From: Paenibacillus arenosi | GTDB lineage: Bacteria; Bacillota; Bacilli; Paenibacillales; Paenibacillaceae | DNA: 64,000 bases | Reading direction: 5' to 3' | Assembly: GCF_014841135.1 (NCBI RefSeq) | Contig: NZ_JACYTN010000001.1 | Location: 372,001-436,000 of the forward strand | Position numbers and translations under genes: made by a program | The notes under the pieces: generated by a model | What the model saw: only the letters and a program-made list of their open reading frames with translations | What the model was told of the DNA's origin: nothing | Databases searched by the model: none | Part shown: positions 23,816-30,370 of the stretch, piece by piece | How the letters are laid out: each line of letters begins with the position of its first letter | Numbering within the stretch: the stretch's first letter is position 1

Positions 23816-24721
23816 ATGAAGAAAAAGATAGCTGTCGTTATGTTGGTTGTATTTGGCGTACTTGGATCGTCTGTCTATGCCGCTCCGCCTATGCCTGAGT
23901 TTAAGAAGCCTGCTAAGTTAATTCATGATCGGTTGGATGAGAATTTGACACGTGCAGAATTGGCAACGGTTCTTGCTCGTTTATTTGAACTTCGTTCAAC
24001 CAATATATCTTCAACCTTCGAGGATACGAAAGCGCACTGGGCTGTTAACAATGGGGCTATACCTGCTGTGATCGAGGCAAAGCTAATGAGCGGAGTTTCA
24101 AATCAACAATTCAAGCCAAATGATAAGGTTACATTGGAACAACTGCTAGTTGCTTTGATGAAAGGTTTTAAGATTCCGCTAGATGATAAAGTCACGTTGG
24201 AAACGGGAGCAAAGAATTTATTGGATAGCTCCGCATGGGCAGCGCCCTACGTATTTACAGCATTGAATAAAGGAATATTGACGGATGCGACGTCATTCCG
24301 TACGGAAGTAAAGCGAAAAGATGTAACTACATTGGTTAGAATTTTGGCAAATATAGATACAGCACAGCGGACAGAAGAGGCGTTAAAGACGGATGTCCAG
24401 ATTAGTACGGATGCGACAACAGGAAAGACCAATTTCCTATTTACCGTACGTAATACAGGATCTGAGACGCTATTGTTAGAGTACAATACATCGCAAAGAT
24501 TTGACTTGATAATTAAGGATGCAACAGGGGCTGTTGTTGAGCATTTATCTGCGGACCAAATGTTTATGCAGGTACTTGGAGAGGACTCCTTATCCCCAAA
24601 TGAGACGGTGACGTATGATCATCAAGCGAAATTGGAGCGGGGCAAGTCGTACTCGGTAGAATTTTGGATTACGGCTAAAGATAATGGTGCTCGTATCGTT
24701 AAGCAATTTACGGTTCAATAA
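23816..24721 (+). CDS. Secreted SLH-domain protein with BsuPI-type domain
   Basis: A 301-residue secreted protein. Residues 1-22 are a Sec signal peptide (KKIAVVMLVVFGVLGSSVYA, cleavage after the second Ala). About 40-190 contain two to three divergent S-layer homology repeats (LTRAELATVLARLFEL, AHWAVNNGAIPAVIEAKLM, FKPNDKVTLEQLLVALMK, AAPYVFTALNKGILTD) that bind pyruvylated cell-wall polymer. Residues about 195-300 match the immunoglobulin-like BsuPI proteinase-inhibitor domain (NTGSETLLLEYNTSQRFDLI, SPNETVTYD). This pairing suggests a wall-anchored inhibitor or adhesion module. The ribosome site is AGAAAGGAG. A terminator follows at 24751. Confidence 0.82.
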   Translation: MKKKIAVVMLVVFGVLGSSVYAAPPMPEFKKPAKLIHDRLDENLTRAELATVLARLFELRSTNISSTFEDTKAHWAVNNGAIPAVIEAKLMSGVSNQQFKPNDKVTLEQLLVALMKGFKIPLDDKVTLETGAKNLLDSSAWAAPYVFTALNKGILTDATSFRTEVKRKDVTTLVRILANIDTAQRTEEALKTDVQISTDATTGKTNFLFTVRNTGSETLLLEYNTSQRFDLIIKDATGAVVEHLSADQMFMQVLGEDSLSPNETVTYDHQAKLERGKSYSVEFWITAKDNGARIVKQFTVQ

Positions 24722-24750
24722 TAGAACAACTATATAATCAACAGATGCGA

Positions 24751-24792
24751 AAAGATGATTCCTGTACGAGCATTGCAGGGTCATCTTTTTTT
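24751..24792 (+). terminator. Rho-independent terminator
   Basis: AAAGATGA (24751-24758) / TCATCTTT (24781-24788) with inner CCTG/CAGG and a long T-tract. It ends the SLH gene. Confidence 0.85.
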
Positions 24793-24923
24793 GCTGCGGT
24801 GCTATTGCCTCTGAGACAGAAGGATGGGCATATACTATAGGCGGCTGGAAAGCAGCATTGTTGATTGGGATAACTTTACCTGTCATTGCTTTCACTTATT
24901 ATATGACAGAGAAAAAGGAGTAG
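24793..24923 (+). pseudogene. 3' remnant of a membrane-protein gene
   Basis: One frame reads as the end of a membrane protein: [20 protein letters not shown] followed by [13 protein letters not shown] and a stop at 24923. There is no start codon or ribosome site upstream, because the frame runs straight out of the preceding terminator. It keeps its own terminator at 24940-24982. This looks like the last 40 or so codons of a gene whose front was deleted. A different 99-codon frame over the same bases (24824-25123) has no ribosome site and is not credible. Confidence 0.4.
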
Positions 24924-24939
24924 ATTTGAGTACACTTAG

Positions 24940-24982
24940 AAGGCTTGTTCCACCATTTGAAGATGGAGTGAGCCTTTCTTTT
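24940..24982 (+). terminator. Terminator of the gene remnant
   Basis: AAGGCT (24940-24945) / AGCCTT (24971-24976) with inner CCAT/ATGG and a TTTCTTTT tail. Confidence 0.6.
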
Positions 24983-25085
24983 GCATGCAGAAAATCTAAA
25001 AAGAGGAATAGACAATGGAAGACGCAAACAGGAGTAATAAAAAAAGTAGTTGAAAACGCTAACATGCAAGATTATAATATGACCA

Positions 25086-25099
25086 TCGAAACGTTTCGA
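25086..25099. promoter_or_regulatory. LacI-type operator 1
   Basis: Perfect 14-bp palindrome TCGAAACGTTTCGA, with the central CG typical of LacI/GalR operators. The same sequence occurs at 25265 and a near copy at 30312; all flank genes of the sugar operon that encodes a LacI-family regulator. The 179-bp distance between copies 1 and 2 would allow looping. Confidence 0.75.
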
Positions 25100-25143
25100 A
25101 TTATTGTACATCTATTTTTATAAACAAAGTGTCTTTTACTCGT

Positions 25144-25155
25144 AAACAGCTGTTT
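25144..25155. promoter_or_regulatory. 12-bp palindrome AAACAGCTGTTT
   Basis: A perfect palindrome between the two LacI-type operators, different in sequence from them. It could be a second regulator site or part of the promoter region. Together with 25170-25185 it makes two further dyads in the same control region. Confidence 0.35.
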
Positions 25156-25169
25156 CCTTATGATATAAG

Positions 25170-25185
25170 TTGTTTACATAAACAA
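25170..25185. promoter_or_regulatory. 16-bp dyad TTGTTTACATAAACAA
   Basis: Seven-base arms TTGTTTA/TAAACAA around CA, 14 bases after the previous palindrome. It is suited to a dimeric regulator. No family could be assigned. Confidence 0.35.
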
Positions 25186-25264
25186 TAAGGAATGTATGGA
25201 AGTACTTAGCCGAAATAGTTAGTAAGTATTTTTGTGCGAATAGTGGTCATAATTTCGACAATTA

Positions 25265-25278
25265 TCGAAACGTTTCGA
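25265..25278. promoter_or_regulatory. LacI-type operator 2
   Basis: A second exact copy of TCGAAACGTTTCGA, 62 bases before the binding-protein start codon. This is the site best placed to block transcription of the operon. Confidence 0.8.
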
Positions 25279-25340
25279 ATTTATAAGTATTCATCATTAA
25301 GGTTCAAAGAGCACGTACATTACAGACGAGGTGAATGGAA

Positions 25341-26579
25341 ATGAAGAGAAAATCGTTGTTGTTAGCGTTGACGGTATTACTCATGTTTTCGGTAGCTTTA
25401 GTTGGTTGTTCAGGTGGGTCTAAAGAAACAGCAGATGGAGAAAAGGTGTTAAAAGTTTGGGCCATGGGTGGAGAAGGTCAGAAGCTGCCTGAACTGGTAA
25501 AACAGTATGAACAGCAAAATCCAGGCGTGAAAATCGATGTGCAAGCGATCCCTTGGGGAAATGCTCATGACAAGCTCATGACGGCAGTAGCTTCAAAAAG
25601 CGGCCCTGACGTCATCCAGATGGGAACTTCTTGGATACCGGAATTCGCGAATGCAAACGCACTGCTGGATTTGACTTCTTACATGGAGAAGCATCCGAAC
25701 TTAAAAGAAGAGAACTTCTTCGATGGAGCCGTTCAAACGATGAAACATGACGGTAAAGTGGTAGGTATTCCATGGTACGTAGAGACACGTGTGCTTTATT
25801 ATCGCACAGACTTGCTAGCAGAAGCCGGCTATCCCGAAGGCCCAAAGACATGGGATGACTTGAAGGATGCTTCGAAGAAGCTGACAGCACGAGGGGAAGG
25901 CAAGTACGGTATTACAATCGATGGACGTGACCAAATTACGACAGCATTGTTCGGCTGGCAGAACGGAAGCGACTTAATTAATGATCAGCGTGAGCCATTA
26001 TTCAATCAGCCAGAATATGTGGAATCGATTGAATATTTGAAGAGCTTCTGGGATGAAGGTTTGGTGCCGCAAGGTCTAGACTTGGATCTTACTGCAGCGT
26101 TCAAAGATGGAACAATTCCTATGTTCATTAGTGGACCTTGGATGATTGGTACGGTTAAAGAAAAAGCACCTGAGATTGATGGGAAATGGGCAACAGTAGT
26201 GATGCCTACGAAGAAAACGAACACATCTTCCATCGGCGGATCGAATCTTTCTGTGTTCAGTCATACGAAAATGGCGGATGAAGCGGTGAAATTCATTTCC
26301 TACATGTCAGAGAAAGAAACGCAGCTGAAATGGTATGAGATGGCTAACACGCTTCCATCTGTAAAAGAAGCTTGGAATGATGAAAAGTTGAAAGAGCCGC
26401 TTGTCGCTTCCTTCGGCAAACAGTTGGAACATTCTCGTCCTGCACCATTCATTAAAGAATGGGAAACGATTGCTCAAGCGATTATTGCTAGTTTCGAGCA
26501 GATTACAGTCGGTGATGCAGATGTGAAGACAGAGCTGGATGCTTTGAACGAGAAGGCAAAAGGAATTTTAAGCAAGTAA
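25341..26579 (+). CDS. Sugar ABC transporter substrate-binding lipoprotein
   Basis: A 412-residue lipoprotein of the extracellular solute-binding family 1. The signal peptide ends in lipobox LVGC, with Cys23 as the lipid-modified residue, followed by a GGSKE linker. The mature part has the family opening VLKVWAMGGEGQKLPELVKQ and the hinge segment PDVIQMGTSWIPEFA. By context its ligand is probably a beta-1,2-linked glucooligosaccharide (sophorooligosaccharide), as for the Listeria protein in the same gene order; this is inference. GAGGTG fits ATG 25341 (7 bases) better than ATG 25335 (1 base). It is the first gene of the operon, under two LacI-type operators. Confidence 0.92.
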   Translation: MKRKSLLLALTVLLMFSVALVGCSGGSKETADGEKVLKVWAMGGEGQKLPELVKQYEQQNPGVKIDVQAIPWGNAHDKLMTAVASKSGPDVIQMGTSWIPEFANANALLDLTSYMEKHPNLKEENFFDGAVQTMKHDGKVVGIPWYVETRVLYYRTDLLAEAGYPEGPKTWDDLKDASKKLTARGEGKYGITIDGRDQITTALFGWQNGSDLINDQREPLFNQPEYVESIEYLKSFWDEGLVPQGLDLDLTAAFKDGTIPMFISGPWMIGTVKEKAPEIDGKWATVVMPTKKTNTSSIGGSNLSVFSHTKMADEAVKFISYMSEKETQLKWYEMANTLPSVKEAWNDEKLKEPLVASFGKQLEHSRPAPFIKEWETIAQAIIASFEQITVGDADVKTELDALNEKAKGILSK

Positions 26580-26640
26580 AGGCTATGTGTCCAGTTTAGT
26601 TCTACTAAATTAAAGTAAGTCATCATGTTGAATGTTCGAT

Positions 26641-26667
26641 GCGGCTTGCTCCATCGGGGCAGGCTGC
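26641..26667 (+). other. Intra-operon RNA hairpin after the binding-protein gene
   Basis: GCGGCTTGCTCC / GGGGCAGGCTGC is a full 12-bp stem in RNA (three G-U pairs) with an ATC loop and no T-tract. Stable hairpins in this position protect the upstream mRNA and let the binding protein be made in excess over the permeases. Confidence 0.6.
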
Positions 26668-26694
26668 AGCTATAATCCGAGGGGGTGAAAGACG

Positions 26695-27594
26695 ATGCAG
26701 CATATTTGGAAGCAGTGGACTAAATATAGAGTCCCATACTTATTTATCGCACCTACGCTTCTGTTGCTAATCGTATTTTCCATCATTCCAATCCTTATTG
26801 CATTGGTCATTAGCTTTACAGACATCGATCTAGCAGGGCTTGCTGATTATTCCAACATTAGCGCAGTTGGTTTCGATAATTTTGTACAGTTGTTTAAAGA
26901 CCCGGTATTTTTGAAATCGATCTATAACACGGCATTCTATGTCGTTGTTGGGGTTCCGCTCGTGATTATACTTTCTATGAGTGCTGCCCTGCTGCTTAAT
27001 TACGGAACAGGACGGCTGTTTAAGACGTTCCGAGTTATCTATTATATGCCTTCTATCACGAACATTGTAGCTGTCGCTGTCGTATGGGGCTATTTGTATA
27101 ATAGTCAGTACGGATTGTTTAATCATATGTTGTCTTGGTTTGATATTCCCGCACAGAAATGGCTTCAGGACCCGGTGTTGGCGAAACTGTCATTAATTTT
27201 AATGGCACTGTGGAAGTCGATGGGCGTGAATATGATCATTTTCCTAGCTGCCCTTCAGGGCATTCCGCGTACGTATTATGAGGCTGCTGAAATCGATGGA
27301 GCGAACAAACGGCAAAGGCTGTTCTACATTACCGTTCCGCTGCTTGGCTTCGCTACTTTCTTTGTCACGATTACGACGCTAATCGGCTGGATTCAGTTCT
27401 TCGAGGAACCGCTCGTTATGACAAAGGGTGGACCGCTTAATGAAACGATGTCTATGGCGCTCTTTATTTACAACAACGGATTCCAGCTTAGTAATTTCGG
27501 TTATGCGGCTGCAGGTTCCTTTGTACTCTTCCTATTTATTATTGCAGCGACCATCATTCAGTTTATCGTAAGGAAAAAAGATGTGGAATATTAA
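26695..27594 (+). CDS. Sugar ABC transporter permease, MalF-type
   Basis: A 299-residue inner-membrane permease with about six hydrophobic helices beginning VPYLFIAPTLLLLIVFSIIP. The cytoplasmic EAA loop that docks the ATPase is YEAAEIDGANKRQRLFYITV (about residues 193-212). It partners with the permease that follows. GAGGGGGTGAAAG precedes the ATG. No ATP-binding subunit is encoded in the cluster, so the transporter must use a shared MsmX-type ATPase from elsewhere, as is usual for this transporter class in Firmicutes. Confidence 0.93.
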   Translation: MQHIWKQWTKYRVPYLFIAPTLLLLIVFSIIPILIALVISFTDIDLAGLADYSNISAVGFDNFVQLFKDPVFLKSIYNTAFYVVVGVPLVIILSMSAALLLNYGTGRLFKTFRVIYYMPSITNIVAVAVVWGYLYNSQYGLFNHMLSWFDIPAQKWLQDPVLAKLSLILMALWKSMGVNMIIFLAALQGIPRTYYEAAEIDGANKRQRLFYITVPLLGFATFFVTITTLIGWIQFFEEPLVMTKGGPLNETMSMALFIYNNGFQLSNFGYAAAGSFVLFLFIIAATIIQFIVRKKDVEY

Positions 27595-27639
27595 GAAGCA
27601 GCTTTCTGAACTGTATGGAATGGGAAGGAGGAATATAGG

Positions 27640-28458
27640 ATGACCGCTAGACGACTTGAAAAGGTATTTATGACAACACTGCTCGTTGCGGGAGGCCTTA
27701 TCATGATGATTCCGTTCATTTGGATGATCGGTTCATCATTCAAGCCAGCGAATGAATTTACAGCTGTACCGCCAACGATTTTCCCTGATCAGCCGACGCT
27801 TGATAATTATAAACGGTTATTTCTAGAAATGGACTTTCTCGTCTATTTCCAAAACACGATGACAATTGTATTTTGGTCCTTTATTGGGCTACTCCTTAAT
27901 GCGATGGCAGGATATGCGTTTGCCAAGTTCGAATTTCCTGGACGGAACAAAATGTTTTACTTGGTGTTGGCAACGATGATGATCCCGGGGCAAGTTACGA
28001 TGATTCCAGTGTACTTGATCATTAATGCGATGGGGTTAACGAATACGATGACGGGGATTGTGCTGCCAGGGCTCGTTGGCGCTTTCGGTATTTTCTTGTT
28101 CCGTCAGTTTATGACGACGATACCGATGGATTTGCTAGAGGCTGCACGGCTTGATGGGGCAGGGGAAATTAAAATATTTTTCCGACTGATCCTACCTATT
28201 GCTAAGCCCGTGTTTGCGGTTCAAGGCATACTTACCTTTATCGGTGCATGGAATAGCTTCCTTTGGCCGCTCATTATGGCTAATGATGATTCGCTCTATA
28301 CGTTGTCGGTAGGATTGTCATTGTTAAAAGGCGAGCATGGTACGGACTTCGGCCTGCAAATGGCAGGGGCTGCGTTCATGGTTGTTCCGATTATTATCAT
28401 TTTCTCATTTTTCCAAAAACATATTATTGAAGGTTACACGATCTCTGGGATGAAGTAA
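27640..28458 (+). CDS. Sugar ABC transporter permease, MalG-type
   Basis: A 272-residue permease with six hydrophobic helices (TTLLVAGGLIMMIPFIWMIG at the start) and the EAA loop LEAARLDGAGEIKIFFRLIL (about residues 165-184). It ends with the family-typical HIIEGYTISGMK. GGAAGGAGG precedes the ATG. It forms a heterodimer with the preceding permease and lies 45 bases after it. By context it imports glucooligosaccharide; the sequence alone does not give the substrate. Confidence 0.93.
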   Translation: MTARRLEKVFMTTLLVAGGLIMMIPFIWMIGSSFKPANEFTAVPPTIFPDQPTLDNYKRLFLEMDFLVYFQNTMTIVFWSFIGLLLNAMAGYAFAKFEFPGRNKMFYLVLATMMIPGQVTMIPVYLIINAMGLTNTMTGIVLPGLVGAFGIFLFRQFMTTIPMDLLEAARLDGAGEIKIFFRLILPIAKPVFAVQGILTFIGAWNSFLWPLIMANDDSLYTLSVGLSLLKGEHGTDFGLQMAGAAFMVVPIIIIFSFFQKHIIEGYTISGMK

Positions 28459-28494
28459 TATAAACAGTATTAAGGAAAGAAAGGACGACGTTTA

Positions 28495-29490
28495 ATGGCA
28501 ACGATTAAAGATGTGGCAAAGCTGGCGGGGGTCGCGCTTTCAACGGCGTCATACGCGCTTAATGGAGACAGCAAGGTGAGCGCAAAGACGAGAACGAAAG
28601 TGTTGGAAGCCGCTAGTCAATTAAACTACCGCAAAAACGGCTTCGCCATGGATTTGAAAAGGAGCCGTACGAAGACGATCGCCCTTATATTGACTGATTT
28701 GTCTGGGCCGTACTACTCCGAACTGATTCAGAGCATTCAAGATGTCGCGCTGGCGCGAGGCTATGACTTGATTGCATGCAGCTCTATGGGCGGTCGAGAT
28801 TCTACGGCTGTGAAATTTTTGCGCGAGAATAGAGCGGATGGAGCTATCGTGCTGGCGTATAACATTAGTAATGAGACGTTGCAGGAATGTGCAAGTGAAC
28901 GTTTTCCAATTGTCGTTATGGATCGAGAAATATCGAGTAATTGTTTGATTAATGTACTTGTTGATAGTGAGTTAGGAGGATATACAGCAACTCGCTACTT
29001 AATTGAAAAGGGTCACAAGACGATCGCTTATATTAGCGGTCCTACCAGTTCCTATGACAACCAGCGCCGTTATGAAGGTTATCTCCGGGCTTTGCAGGAG
29101 GCAGGTCTTGAAGAAAAGACGAAATGGCGGTTAAGCGGTAATTTCGTACGCGAAGGCGGCTACCGTGCTACGAAAATGATGATTATGCAGGGAGAACTGC
29201 CTTCGGCTGTTTTTTACGGCAACGATGAAATGGCGATCGGTGGATTGAAGGCTTTTGAAGAAAGCCAGATTTCCGTTCCTAATCATATATCTGTAATTGG
29301 CTACGATGACATCCAGCTTGCTGAATATGTGAATCCAGCGCTCACAACAATTCGTCAGCCGAAGCGTGAAGCCGGTTCATTGGCGGGGCATCTATTGTTC
29401 CAAATGCTAGATGGAGATGAAGTCAATCCTGCCTACAAGTTAGGGATCGAACTTATGGAGCGTAAGTCGGTAATTGCTGCAAAGAACTAA
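28495..29490 (+). CDS. LacI family transcriptional regulator
   Basis: A 331-residue repressor. The HTH and hinge helix span residues 1-60 (ATIKDVAKLAGVALSTASYA, VSAKTRTKVLEAASQLNYR). The periplasmic-binding-protein-like effector domain follows (IALILTDLSGPYYSELIQSI, AISGP-type TSSYDNQRRYEGYLRAL, FYGNDEMAIGGLKAF, VIGYDDIQLAEYVNPALTTI). It most likely binds TCGAAACGTTTCGA at 25086, 25265 and 30312 and is released by the imported sugar. It sits inside the operon it is expected to control, which gives autoregulation. The ribosome site is AAAGGACGACG. Confidence 0.93.
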   Translation: MATIKDVAKLAGVALSTASYALNGDSKVSAKTRTKVLEAASQLNYRKNGFAMDLKRSRTKTIALILTDLSGPYYSELIQSIQDVALARGYDLIACSSMGGRDSTAVKFLRENRADGAIVLAYNISNETLQECASERFPIVVMDREISSNCLINVLVDSELGGYTATRYLIEKGHKTIAYISGPTSSYDNQRRYEGYLRALQEAGLEEKTKWRLSGNFVREGGYRATKMMIMQGELPSAVFYGNDEMAIGGLKAFEESQISVPNHISVIGYDDIQLAEYVNPALTTIRQPKREAGSLAGHLLFQMLDGDEVNPAYKLGIELMERKSVIAAKN

Positions 29491-29507
29491 AGGAATGCGG
29501 GCAGGAG

Positions 29508-30278
29508 ATGGTAGCGTTGGCGAATATTCAATGTCAATTTTATTCAGAGACGTTAGGCATGTCCACGAATATTCAGGTTATGTTGCCCCAACATTCTGCC
29601 TTGCGTGCGAGTCGTGATGGCAAGCTGCCTGTACTATATTTGCTGCATGGACTTGGTGCAGATCATACGGAATGGGGACGTCACTCGTCTATAGAAAGGC
29701 TAGCAGAGGAAAAAGGGATTGCCCTCGTTATGCCTAGCGTAGGCCGCAGCTACTATACCGACATGAAGAAAGGCGCTCCATACTTTACGTACTTGAGTGA
29801 AGAGCTTCCTGCTGTAGCCCGTTCTTTATTTCCTTTATCTGAACGCAGGGAAGATAACTTTGTAGCTGGTATATCGATGGGAGGCTATGGGGCTTTCAAG
29901 TTAGGTCTGAGCTTTCCTGAACGGTATGCGGCAGCTGCTAGTTTATCAGGGGGCTTGGATATTGTCAGTCGGGTAAATGGCCCCAATAGCTTCTTACCAT
30001 TTGAAGTAGAATGTATTTTCGGAAATATAGCGGAGTTAAAAGGCAGCGAGAATGATTTATTTGTATTAGCTTCTCGACTTGCTGCTAGTCAACAGCAACC
30101 GCCGCATTTGTATCAATGCTGCGGCACGGGAGATTTTTTGTACCAAGACAATCTAATTTTTCGTAATCATGCGATAGCTGTAGGGCTAACGATAACGTAT
30201 GAAGAAGAGCCTGGTGAACATGAATGGGGCTATTGGGAACGAAAAATAAAGCGAGTCTTGGATTGGCTTCCTCTATGA
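29508..30278 (+). CDS. Esterase of the alpha/beta-hydrolase family (PF00756 type)
   Basis: A 256-residue cytoplasmic esterase similar in plan to tributyrin esterase/FrmB-like enzymes. It has the oxyanion segment YLLHGLGADHTEW, nucleophile Ser123 in GISMGGYGAFKL, and catalytic His238 in GEHEWGYW. No signal peptide is present. In this operon it may remove acyl groups (for example succinyl or acetyl) from imported glucans; this is inference, since bacterial beta-1,2-glucans are often so decorated. The start is uncertain: ATG 29508 directly abuts AGGAG, whereas TTG 29517 has the same AGGAG at 9 bases and gives the usual family N-terminus ANIQCQFYSETLGM. Confidence 0.82.
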   Translation: MVALANIQCQFYSETLGMSTNIQVMLPQHSALRASRDGKLPVLYLLHGLGADHTEWGRHSSIERLAEEKGIALVMPSVGRSYYTDMKKGAPYFTYLSEELPAVARSLFPLSERREDNFVAGISMGGYGAFKLGLSFPERYAAAASLSGGLDIVSRVNGPNSFLPFEVECIFGNIAELKGSENDLFVLASRLAASQQQPPHLYQCCGTGDFLYQDNLIFRNHAIAVGLTITYEEEPGEHEWGYWERKIKRVLDWLPL

Positions 30279-30311
30279 GGGTACGAGGTTTTATTTCGTA
30301 TGTCTGTTTGG

Positions 30312-30324
30312 TGAAACGTTTCGA
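30312..30324. promoter_or_regulatory. LacI-type operator 3
   Basis: TGAAACGTTTCGA, 12 of 14 bases identical to the palindromes at 25086 and 25265, 47 bases before the GH3 start. It suggests a second, internally regulated promoter for the two hydrolytic genes. Confidence 0.65.
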
Positions 30325-30370
30325 TAAAGTGCAGCATGCTCAGTAAGGCATGTATGAACGGGAGGAAACA

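Noticed and set aside
24824-25123. A 99-codon plus frame upstream of the sugar operon
   Set aside because: It has no ribosome site, runs across a terminator and a LacI-type operator, and reads as random sequence.
24948-25278. CcpA cre site as explanation of the CGAAACGTTTCG palindromes
   Set aside because: The copies are perfectly symmetric, recur only around this operon and accompany a dedicated LacI gene, so a local operator is more likely; CcpA cannot be fully excluded without a genome scan.
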